From: GCA-2683825 sp965662355
GTDB taxonomy: Bacteria > Planctomycetota > UBA1135 > GCA-002686595
Direction of reading: 5' to 3'
DNA length: 64,000 nt
Assembly: GCA_965662355.1 (NCBI GenBank)
Contig: CBFIHP010000019.1
Location: 49,828-113,827 of the forward strand
Shown: positions 8,692-16,800 of the stretch, piece after piece
Numbering within the stretch: the first letter of the stretch is position 1
How the letters are laid out: every line of letters begins with the position of its first letter
Program-made: the position numbers and the translations under genes
Notes under the pieces: generated by a model
What the model was told of the DNA's origin: nothing
The model's database searches: none
What the model saw: only the letters and a program-made list of their open reading frames with translations

Positions 8692-9495
8692 ATGAAAGCC
8701 CTGACCATTCTCTCCATCGTTCTGGCACTCGGTGCCTGTCTATTGTCCTTCTCCAGCCTCGCGGCTTCCGATGGATCCGCACGAGCCTCGACGGTCCTCT
8801 CGGACACGGGTTCCGGCGAGCTGCAGACGCAAATCGCCAGTCTTCAGAAGAGCACCGACGAGATGCTCGATCACCTGCGCAACCTCGATGGCCGCTTGAG
8901 CGCTGTGGAGCTGAACCCGCCGAGCGCGAACTCCGTCCGCCAGTCGGTCGCCGCGGAGGTTCCCGCGGAGAGCTCGGATGCGTTGTTGAAACTCGCCGCA
9001 GCCCTCGAAACGGGGGAAGCGACGAACTCCAGTGAGCTCCAGACCCTGGTGCTCGACGTCATCGCCTCGAAGGAAAAAGGAGAGCAGCTCGAGCGCGAAC
9101 AGAAGCGCTTGCAACAGGTCCAGGATCGGGTCAACCAGCGCGTGGAAGATCTACGCGAGAAGCTGGGTCTCAACGGCCGCCAGGCGAACGACATGGCCCG
9201 CGTGCTGGTCAATTCCGAGCTGAAGCGCGACGAGATGTTCTCCAGGATGCGCGAGGGCGGCGGCATGGATCGCGATTCCATTCGTGAGGGCATGCTGGAG
9301 CTGCGCGAAACCTCCCGCACCGAACTGGGCCAAATCCTTTCGACCGAGCAGTACGACCAGTACATCGAAACGGAAGGCGACCGCAGGGGCTGGGGTAGAG
9401 ACCGTAGCCGCGATGGGAATAGCGGCCGCGATGGGAATAGCGGCGGTGGTGACGCCCGCCGAGGCGCTGGCACCCGAGGCGGCCGGGACGTTTAG
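8692..9495 (+). CDS. Secreted coiled-coil protein with Spy/CpxP-like helix and RG-rich tail
   Basis: A 267-aa exported protein. A hydrophobic signal (TILSIVLALGACLLSFSSLA) is followed by a heptad-patterned region (about residues 42-160) rich in Glu, Gln and Leu that should form a coiled coil. The segment around residues 160-225 (LGLNGRQANDMARVLV, then ELGQILSTEQYDQY) resembles the LTPEQ helix of Spy/CpxP periplasmic chaperone-like proteins; this is a weak match by eye. The tail (about 230-267) is Arg/Gly/Asp-rich and includes an exact tandem repeat RDGNSG. It follows the secreted RG-rich gene at 7597 by 27 bp. An envelope-stress role under the upstream two-component system is a guess from position. 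Confidence 0.7.
   Translation: MKALTILSIVLALGACLLSFSSLAASDGSARASTVLSDTGSGELQTQIASLQKSTDEMLDHLRNLDGRLSAVELNPPSANSVRQSVAAEVPAESSDALLKLAAALETGEATNSSELQTLVLDVIASKEKGEQLEREQKRLQQVQDRVNQRVEDLREKLGLNGRQANDMARVLVNSELKRDEMFSRMREGGGMDRDSIREGMLELRETSRTELGQILSTEQYDQYIETEGDRRGWGRDRSRDGNSGRDGNSGGGDARRGAGTRGGRDV
9409..9444 (+). repeat. 18-bp exact tandem duplication in the RG-rich tail
   Basis: CGCGATGGGAATAGCGGC occurs twice in direct succession (9409-9426 and 9427-9444). In the frame of the secreted coiled-coil protein this encodes RDGNSG twice, so the reading frame is kept. It looks like a recent slippage or unequal-exchange event in a low-complexity tail. Confidence 0.9.
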
Positions 9496-9537
9496 TGGCG
9501 CTACGGAACCACGTCTCACCGGGTTTCGTATCGCCAC

Positions 9538-11343
9538 TCAATCCCGGGGCAACAGAAACCCCTTCCCCGCACCGAAGTGCAGCGGAGTGATGGCGCTGTT
9601 CGTTTCCCACACGTAGTAGAAGCTCTGCGTCGCTCCATCCAGGGAAAAACCAAGGGCTCCTGCGGCCCCATGATCGAGCGTTGGGCCCATGCCCTGGACC
9701 GGGCCCATGGATTCGGCGAAACCACCTGTGAGCTCGACGCGACCGAGGATCTCGGCGCCCATGTCGTCAGTGGCGATGGCCGCGAAGCGATCGGAGTTCA
9801 GGGACCAATCGAAGAAGCCGTCTCCGGACAGGGCGAAGACCAGCTGGGGAGTGCCGCCGTCGAGCCAGCGGTAGAGCTCCCGATCGTTTTGGACGAAGTC
9901 GCGGCGCAGGGCCAGAACGAGGTCGGTCCCGGTGCTCGCGATCAGGTCCCATTCCTTCACGTCGCCAAAGAGCGACGTTGCCTGGGTCGTGGCCAGGTCG
10001 AACGTGAGCAAGGAGCCCGAGCCCCCCGAATCGCTGGCCAGGGCCAGGGCTCGAAGTCCATCGGGTGTGCGAACCAGGCCTGCATCGGTGTCGAGAGTGC
10101 CGGGCAGCAGGAAGGGGACGACCCCGTCGCCGGAGGTCATCGAGAGGTTCGAGAACGCCGGTGAGGCCAGGTTCGCGATGTTTACCCGGTAGAGATCCGC
10201 CCGGTCGATTTGCAGCGGATCCTGACTGTCGGTTTCGCCGACGAGCATCACGAGCTCGTCAGGTGAGGCGAAGGTGATGACACCCGAGTCGTTCAAGGTG
10301 TCGGTGTAGTTGGCATCGGCCGTCAACTGCAAGGGAGCGGCCTGGGGCGTTGCGACGAGCTCGACAAAGGTCTCGGCCGAGACAGGACTCTCGGCACGCC
10401 AGGCCACGCATCCGCCATCCGGTGAGAGGGCCAGAGTGGGACCGATGGGGGACTCGGGTAGGAATCCCGCGCCGCTCAAGTGGTACGCCTGGGTGGTGAG
10501 GCGAATGGCCTTGCCCGCTTGTCGAACCGTATAGACGAAGGCCTCCGTAGCCCCCTTTCCTGCACAGAAGGCCGCCGTCGTGCCGTCGGCGCTCGCCACC
10601 AGATCGGGTCCGAACCAGTCGGGTTTGGATGTCCGCGTGGCAGTGACCTGACCCGAAGGGAAGGAGGCGAAGGCGGCAATGCCACCCCCGAACGGGACGT
10701 TCCTCGCCTGGGCGCCGGGTGTCCGCTCGAAGCGCAAGAGCCCCGTGGGCGTCGATGCGAGCCCCCAGCCCGAGAGCAGGGCCAGTCCGTTCATCTGGAA
10801 CGTGCGCGGCGATAGGAGGGCCGTTCTGTCTTCGACGCTCCCCGTGGCGACGTCTACTTCGAGCAGGTCACCCCCTGCGGCGGGAAGCGTTGCCACGAGC
10901 AACGTCGCGCCACCGTCCTCGACGGCGAGCTTGGGGCAATAGGGACTCTGCGAGCCATCGATTCCCGTGCCGGGTCGCTCCAGGAGCACCATGGGCGAGC
11001 CCTGGACGTCGACACGAAAGTAGCCGAAGACATGACTGCCACCCTCGTCTCGCCGGAACGCGTAGAGCGCTCCCTGCCCACCCGGTAGGCGAATCCGTGG
11101 CGCGGCGAGGCTTTCTCGCAGACGCGGCCGATGGGGCTGCAGTTGGTCCCAGGCGGTACGCCCGATGAAATCGACCGGAAGAAGCTCGATGGCTTGCAAG
11201 CTGGCCGGGAAGGAGTCAGCAACGACGCCGGTTTCGTCGATGACACGAACACTCCCTTCGGGGGCGCTCGTGTACTCGAAGAGGCTGATGTCACCGGCCA
11301 GGCAGGCCGCGTAGGGAAGCAGGGTAAGGGCGAGTGAGTTCAT
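9538..11343 (-). CDS. Secreted beta-propeller-like (PD40/TolB-type) protein
   Basis: A 601-aa exported protein. The likely start is the ATG at 11343, giving the signal MNSLALTLLPYAACLAG; an earlier in-frame start at 11418 would put 25 polar residues before it. The body consists of repeated blade-like segments of the PD40/WD40-like type, for example ALSPDGGCVAWRAE, RTPDGLRALALASD and LNSDRFAAIATDD, spread over residues 150-580. These repeats usually build a beta-propeller used for binding. No peptidase or other catalytic domain follows. The gene runs convergently to the secreted protein ending at 9495 and starts only 8 bases after the stop of the gene at 11352-12560, so those two may share a transcript. 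The true function is unknown. Confidence 0.75.
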   Translation of the reverse strand: MNSLALTLLPYAACLAGDISLFEYTSAPEGSVRVIDETGVVADSFPASLQAIELLPVDFIGRTAWDQLQPHRPRLRESLAAPRIRLPGGQGALYAFRRDEGGSHVFGYFRVDVQGSPMVLLERPGTGIDGSQSPYCPKLAVEDGGATLLVATLPAAGGDLLEVDVATGSVEDRTALLSPRTFQMNGLALLSGWGLASTPTGLLRFERTPGAQARNVPFGGGIAAFASFPSGQVTATRTSKPDWFGPDLVASADGTTAAFCAGKGATEAFVYTVRQAGKAIRLTTQAYHLSGAGFLPESPIGPTLALSPDGGCVAWRAESPVSAETFVELVATPQAAPLQLTADANYTDTLNDSGVITFASPDELVMLVGETDSQDPLQIDRADLYRVNIANLASPAFSNLSMTSGDGVVPFLLPGTLDTDAGLVRTPDGLRALALASDSGGSGSLLTFDLATTQATSLFGDVKEWDLIASTGTDLVLALRRDFVQNDRELYRWLDGGTPQLVFALSGDGFFDWSLNSDRFAAIATDDMGAEILGRVELTGGFAESMGPVQGMGPTLDHGAAGALGFSLDGATQSFYYVWETNSAITPLHFGAGKGFLLPRD

Positions 11344-11351
11344 GCTTGCTT

Positions 11352-12560
11352 TCAGAATAGGGGAGCGTCGACCGAGTGGCCGAAGATTCTGGGTGTGCTC
11401 CCTGCTTCGCGACTGCACGGACCCGAGGGGAGGCTCGCATTCTGGGTCTGGTTACCCGTGACGAGCACATTGAAGAGCCGCTCTTGCCTGACGGATGGCC
11501 CTGCGCAGCGTTGTGTAAAAGTGAGATTGAAGGTGCCGATGGGGACGATTACCGAATAGAAGCCAGCCCCGTTCGTGTTGTCCACGCACAGAGCGATGGT
11601 GCTCCCGGTGGCGGAAATTTCGACGTCGATGTCGATCCCCGCGGCTGGAGTTCCATTGGCGTGGGTCACGGTGCCGCTGAGAATGAAGCCGGGCTCGAGG
11701 TTGATGATGCCGAGGCTCGCGTCGACGAGCAGGGGGACGTTGTCGATCTCTTCCGAAACGAGGAGCTGCCCCGCCACCGGGCAGACCTGGACGTCGTACG
11801 TGCCAAGTGGCACGACGACCAGGAAGTTGCCGAACTCATCGGTGTTGTCGTGCGGCGTGTATGCCCGTTCCTGGCTCGTCGAATCGGTGAAGTCGAGATC
11901 GGCGCCATCGACCGGGGCCCCACCGGTGGTGCGCACGTTGCCGGAGACGATCACGCCGGGCTCGAGTTGCAGGTCACCGATATTCAAGTCCACGGTGGGG
12001 GAGAGCAGGATGCGCTTCGAGGCCAGGATCGGTATCACCACCGGCGTTGCATCGAAACGCACCTCGATCGGAACCGTGGGAACACCGATCGTGAAGTTCC
12101 CGAAGAGATCGGTGCGGTCGAAGGGAGTGATCAAGCGCGAACCCGTCGCCTGGTCGATGACATCGAGATTGATGTTGGCCACCGGGAAGCCCAAGTCGTC
12201 GATCACCCTTCCTGAAAGGGCGACCCCCGGTGGCAGAACGATGGTTCCGAGATTCACGCTGCCGACGACGAGCACGTCGTTCACGCTCACCGATAGCACG
12301 GTGATCACGCTCGGCGGCGGTGCGTTGAATTCGATGTTGAAGACGCCGAAGTCAGAGACGGTGGTGGAAAAGAAACCGTTCGGGTCGGTGCCATCGTTGA
12401 ACACCTCCGGGTCTCCACCGCTGCCCTCGTTGAGCACATCGATATCGACCCCGGGAACACCGTTTCCCAGATGGTCGACCACCCGGCCGAAGATCAGCTC
12501 CGCACGAGCTTCGTTCACGAGAAATAGGAGCGCGGCGACAATTGCAAACTTCTTCGACAT
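11352..12560 (-). CDS. Secreted protein with tandem carboxypeptidase-regulatory-like domains
   Basis: A 402-aa exported protein made of about four repeated prealbumin/carboxypeptidase-regulatory-like beta domains. Each repeat starts with a pattern such as LSGRVIDDLGFPVANINLDV, SGNVRTTGGAPVDGADLDF or LSGTVTHANGTPAAGIDIDV and later has DEFGNFLVVVP or DLFGNFTIGVP. The start is the ATG at 12560 with signal MSKKFAIVAALLFLVNEARA. Such domains are typical of surface or secreted adhesive proteins. The C-terminus (FGHSVDAPLF) has no anchor. The stop codon lies 8 bases upstream of the next minus-strand gene, so cotranscription with the propeller protein is likely. Confidence 0.8.
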   Translation of the reverse strand: MSKKFAIVAALLFLVNEARAELIFGRVVDHLGNGVPGVDIDVLNEGSGGDPEVFNDGTDPNGFFSTTVSDFGVFNIEFNAPPPSVITVLSVSVNDVLVVGSVNLGTIVLPPGVALSGRVIDDLGFPVANINLDVIDQATGSRLITPFDRTDLFGNFTIGVPTVPIEVRFDATPVVIPILASKRILLSPTVDLNIGDLQLEPGVIVSGNVRTTGGAPVDGADLDFTDSTSQERAYTPHDNTDEFGNFLVVVPLGTYDVQVCPVAGQLLVSEEIDNVPLLVDASLGIINLEPGFILSGTVTHANGTPAAGIDIDVEISATGSTIALCVDNTNGAGFYSVIVPIGTFNLTFTQRCAGPSVRQERLFNVLVTGNQTQNASLPSGPCSREAGSTPRIFGHSVDAPLF

Positions 12561-12874
12561 GGGGAGGTCCGGGAGAGCTGGCTGGCACGGGGGAGGAGGA
12601 GAAACTCTGGGATACAACAACCCTCAAATCCCCTGCCAGCGCGTGCCACCGGAAGCAGAGGGCGGGTGAAATCGGCCATCTTGCGGCCTAGTTTCGCGGA
12701 AAGTTCCTTTGCTCGGGAGCAAGAGAGGAGCCGTCCCCCGTGGGCGATATCCAGGATGTGGATGCCCTGTCAGCTGGCGTCGATCACCCGTTTCTCGATC
12801 CGGGTTCCTGCCATCGCAGAATTGAAGCCTCATCCTAGAAAGTTGCAAAGATCGAGAGGCCCGCGTGTGACTGA
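12561..12874. other. Intergenic region without a supported gene
   Basis: This 314-bp stretch separates two minus-strand genes. It is the 5' leader of the gene starting at 12560 and the 3' end of the frameshifted gene ending at 12875. About 60 bases upstream of 12560 the minus strand reads GGATTTGAGGGTTG, similar to the leader of the gene starting at 1686. I see no convincing terminator or promoter. Confidence 0.4.
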
Positions 12875-13608
12875 CTAGGCCCGGGCTCGGTGCAACAGCA
12901 AGGCCCCTGTCGCGAACATGCTGATCGTGATCGCCATCAGGAACGAGGTGGGGAGCGCGGGCACGGCGCTCGCCGTCACGATCTCCGCGTTGTCCAGCCC
13001 GACGTCCCAGCCCTGGAAGATGGCGAAGAAGGACGGGTTCAACCACCAGAATTCGACACGGTCGACGCTCTGGATGACGTCGTTCCAGTCGACACCCGGT
13101 CGGAAGTTCTCGAGATCTCCGCCCCACCCCCCGACCAGCCCGGGGGAACGGCGTCGGTGGATTGGCTCGGGATGGCGAAGCTGAAGCTCTTCCAGCCCTC
13201 TCCGACCTGCGGAACGAGGGGGCCGACGTAATAGGCGTAGTCGTCGTCGGTCACGTCGGGGGTGTCCTTCGTGTCTCGCAGAAGGATGGAGAACTCGCGT
13301 CCGGCGGCTCCGAAGCTGGCGGAGTGGGTGATCGCGTCGACGCGGATGTCCGTGACTCCCATGGCGCGATAGTTGCCCTGGAAGGCGGAAGGGGTGGCGT
13401 CGTCGGTGGTGGGAATCGGGGCGAAGGAGTCGACGCCGGGGTTGTGGAGATAGCCCGCCGGGTTGCCCCCCGTGGTTTCGAGGATGTCGGGAACCGTCAC
13501 GTTGAAGGACCATCCGCCATCGTTGTCGTCCCCCTCGAAGGTGTCGTTTTCCTGGGCGGTGACGAGGGTGGTCAGGCTCAACAGGGTGGCGATCTGCGTG
13601 GTCTTCAA
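12875..13608 (-). pseudogene. Exported protein with C-terminal sorting signal, broken by a frameshift
   Basis: Two overlapping frames together encode one exported protein of about 244 residues. The N-terminal frame starts at a TTG at 13608 (GGGGA upstream) with signal KTTQIATLLSLTTLVTAQ, continues through FEGDDNDGGWSFNVTVPDI, and reads up to GWSGG. The sense then moves to the other frame, GDLENFRPGVDWNDVIQSVD through NPSFFAIFQGWDVGLDNAEI, and ends in a tripartite sorting signal: VPALP, a hydrophobic span (SFLMAITISMFATGALLL) and a basic end (HRARA), like PEP-CTERM/IPTL-CTERM anchors. The switch falls at a run of six C (13127-13132 on the plus strand). One extra base there restores a single frame. 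It may be a true mutation, a sequencing error or ribosomal slippage. Without the shift the protein loses its anchor. Confidence 0.75.
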
Positions 13609-13639
13609 GCTGTTTCCCCAGGGGCTCGGGCTGTCATTC

Positions 13640-13653
13640 GGATGTCGACATCC
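13640..13653. promoter_or_regulatory. 14-bp perfect palindrome upstream of the sorting-signal gene
   Basis: GGATGTCGACATCC is its own reverse complement and lies 32 bases upstream of the TTG start at 13608, in the place where an operator could sit. No second copy was noticed. A binding role is only a suggestion from position and symmetry. Confidence 0.3.
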
Positions 13654-13887
13654 TGATTCTATGGACTCGGCGAGCCGTGGGGGACTTGATTCGAGCTTCC
13701 TGCGGGCGGCCCCTAGGCTTTCAGGGTGCATCTTGGAGGCCTGGGAGTTGACCTCCGAGCCGACGCTTTTTTCCCCCCCAAGTTGGGATCCAGTCTAGAA
13801 TCGGGCGCGAGCTTTGAGAAAGTCACGAATCCCCGTGTTTTTCTGACCGCCCCCCCCAAGCTCGTCTCCCTGTCAGGAGGGAAGCCC

Positions 13888-16800
13888 ATGTCCCTAGCAG
13901 TGCGAAGCCTGCGTTCGGTTCTCTTTTCTTCCTTGTCCCTCCTTGGTCTGGCCGCGTTTGCAGGCGCGCAGTCCCCAACTGCGGACTTCTCTGCTGCGCC
14001 GACCATTGGGGTAGCTCCCCTGTCCGTCTCGTTTACGGACTTTAGTACCGGGAGCGTGACGAGCTACTCGTGGAACTTTGGTGACACGAATTCGTCGACT
14101 AGCCAGAACCCGAGTCATCTCTACGCCACTGCTGGAACCTACACCGTTGCCATGACGGCAACGGGGCCCGGTGGGTCCGATACGCAGACGAAGCCTGGCT
14201 ACATAGTCGTGCAGAATCCTCCGCCGGTGGCGGAGTTCGTTGGCGCACCCGTTGTGGGGGCCTCGCCGATGAGCGTCAACTTCAGCGATTCCTCGACGGG
14301 GGCCGTGACCGGTTGGTTCTGGAGCTTCGGTGACAAGGGCACGTCGAGTGTGCAGAACCCCTCGCACCTCTACAGTGACCCCGGATCCTATACGGTCAGC
14401 CTGACAGCAACCGGTCCCGGTGGCGTCCACACGGAATCCAAGCCGGACTACGTCGTCGTCAGTGTGCCCGCGCCGATCAGCGACTTCTCGGCCGCTCCGA
14501 CGAACGGACATGCGCCGATGGCGGTGCAGTTCACCAGCCTTGCGAGCGGTTCGATCTCGAGCGGGACATGGACGTTCGGCGATGGCGGAACCTCGCTTCT
14601 GCAGAGTCCTGCCTACACCTACACGATTCCCGGTACGTACACGGTTTCGCTGGATGTCACGGGTCCCGGTGGCTCGGATATCGAGACGAAGACGAACTAC
14701 ATTGTCGTCGAAGACCCGCTTCCGATCGCAGCCTTCAGTGGCTCACCCCTGACCGGTGTTGCGCCCCTGTCCGTGTCCTTCATCGACGCCAGCAGCGGTA
14801 GCGTCACCAGCTGGTCCTGGACCTTCGGTGACGGGGGTACGTCGAGCGTTCAGAGCCCGGCGCATACGTACTCCTCGCCTGGCAGCTACACGGTCAGCCT
14901 GACGGCCAGCGGCCCGAGCGGTAGCGACCTGCAAGTCGAGAACGACTATGTGGTCGTTGGCTTCCCGTCGCCGACTGCGGGCTTCTCTGGCACGCCTCTG
15001 ACCGGCGTCGCGCCTTTGAGCGTGATGTTCACCGACAGCTCTCTGGGCACCGTAACGGGGCGCTCGTGGAGCTTTGGCGATCTGGGAACTTCGAACGCCA
15101 GCAACCCCAGCCACGTGTTCAGCGACCCCGGGAGCTACACCGTCAGCTTGACGGTGACCGGGCCCGGTGGCACCGACACGCACACGAAGAACAGCTACGT
15201 CGCGGTCCTCGAGCCGCCCCCCGTTGCGGGTTTCACGGGAACACCGTCGGCGGGCGTGGCCCCTCTGACCGTCAACTTCGCGGACTTTTCCGTGGGCAAT
15301 GTTATCACCCAGGCGTGGGACTTCGGCGACGGCGCTACCTCGACGCTGGCCACACCCAGTCACACCTACACCTCAGCGGGTGTTTACACCGTCTCGCTGA
15401 CGGTAACGAGCGCTGGCGGCGTCGATACGGAGACGCGGGTCAACTACATCAGCGTCACCGAGCCCCTGCCGGCGGCCGAGTTCGTGGCCTCGCAAACATC
15501 CGGTGCTGGAACCCTGACGACTTCGTTCAGTGACCTCTCCACCGGAGCCGTCACCGTGCGCTCCTGGAACTTCGGTGACGGCGATTCGTCGTTTGCCGCG
15601 AACCCGACCCACACGTATACGAGTTCCGGAACCTACTCGGTCAGCCTGACCGTCGGAGGACCCGGCGGTATCGACACCGAAATCAAGCCCGACTACATCA
15701 CCGTGTCCGAGGCGGTACCCACGGCGGACTTCACGGCCATGCCTTCGAGTGGTGTTGTGCCCTTGACGGTTGCCTACACCGACCTCTCTTCGGGCGTCGT
15801 CACGTCCTGGTCCTGGGCCTTCGGTGATGCCGGCGTTTCCACGAGTCAGAACCCGGTGCACGTCTACAGCACTCCTGGAACCTTCAACGTCACGCTGACC
15901 GCGACCGGTCCGGGGGGCAGCGACCCGGAAACGAAAGTGGGCTACATCGTGGTTTCGGAGCAGGCTCCGATCGCGGAGTTCTCCGCTTTCCCGACGACAG
16001 GTGTCGGGCCGCTCTCGGTAGCTTTCACGGATCTCAGCACCGGTGGTCCGGCCACCGGCTACTCCTGGAACTTCGGGGACGGTGGTTCGTCCGTCTTGGC
16101 GAGCCCGAGTCACGTGTATGCCACGGCCGGTGTCTACACCGTCGCGTTGACGGTGACGGGCCCCGGTGGCCTCGATGTCGAGAGCAAGCTCGAGTACATC
16201 ACGGTGACCCCACCGGCCCCGGTGGCGAGCTTCACCGGTGGGCCTTTGACCGGTGACGCCCCCTTGACCGTGGCCTTCTCGGATTCCACGACGGGTGCGA
16301 CCTCGGGCTGGTCCTGGAGCTTCGGTGATTTCGGCACCTCGAACTTGCAGAACCCGACACACACCTACAACGACCCCGGGACCTATACGGTCGCCTTGAC
16401 TGCAGTCGGTCCGGGCGGATCGAACACGGACTCCCAGCCGGGTCTCGTGGTCGTCTCCGAACCGGTTCCGGACGCGCGTTTTGCCGCCGTCCCGCTGACG
16501 GGTGTGGCTCCCTTGATCGTGTCCTTCACGGATCACTCGATCGGAAACGTCAGCAGCTGGTCCTGGACCTTCGGCGACGGCGGGATCTCGAACGGCCAGA
16601 ACCCCGGCCACGCGTATTCGAATCCGGGCGTCTACACCGTCTCCCTGACCGTGGCAAGTGCCGGTGGCGTGGACACCGAGAACAAGGTCAACTACATCAC
16701 CGTGACCGAGCCGGCCCCGGTGGCCGACTTCACGGGATCGCCCTTGAGTGGATCGGCGCCTCTGACGGTCAGCTTCTCCGACGCCTCGACGGGTGCCGCC

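Noticed and set aside
15373..16611. A 412-aa open frame on the minus strand inside the PKD gene
   Set aside because: It repeats with the PKD period and is a mirror of the tandem array, not an independent protein.
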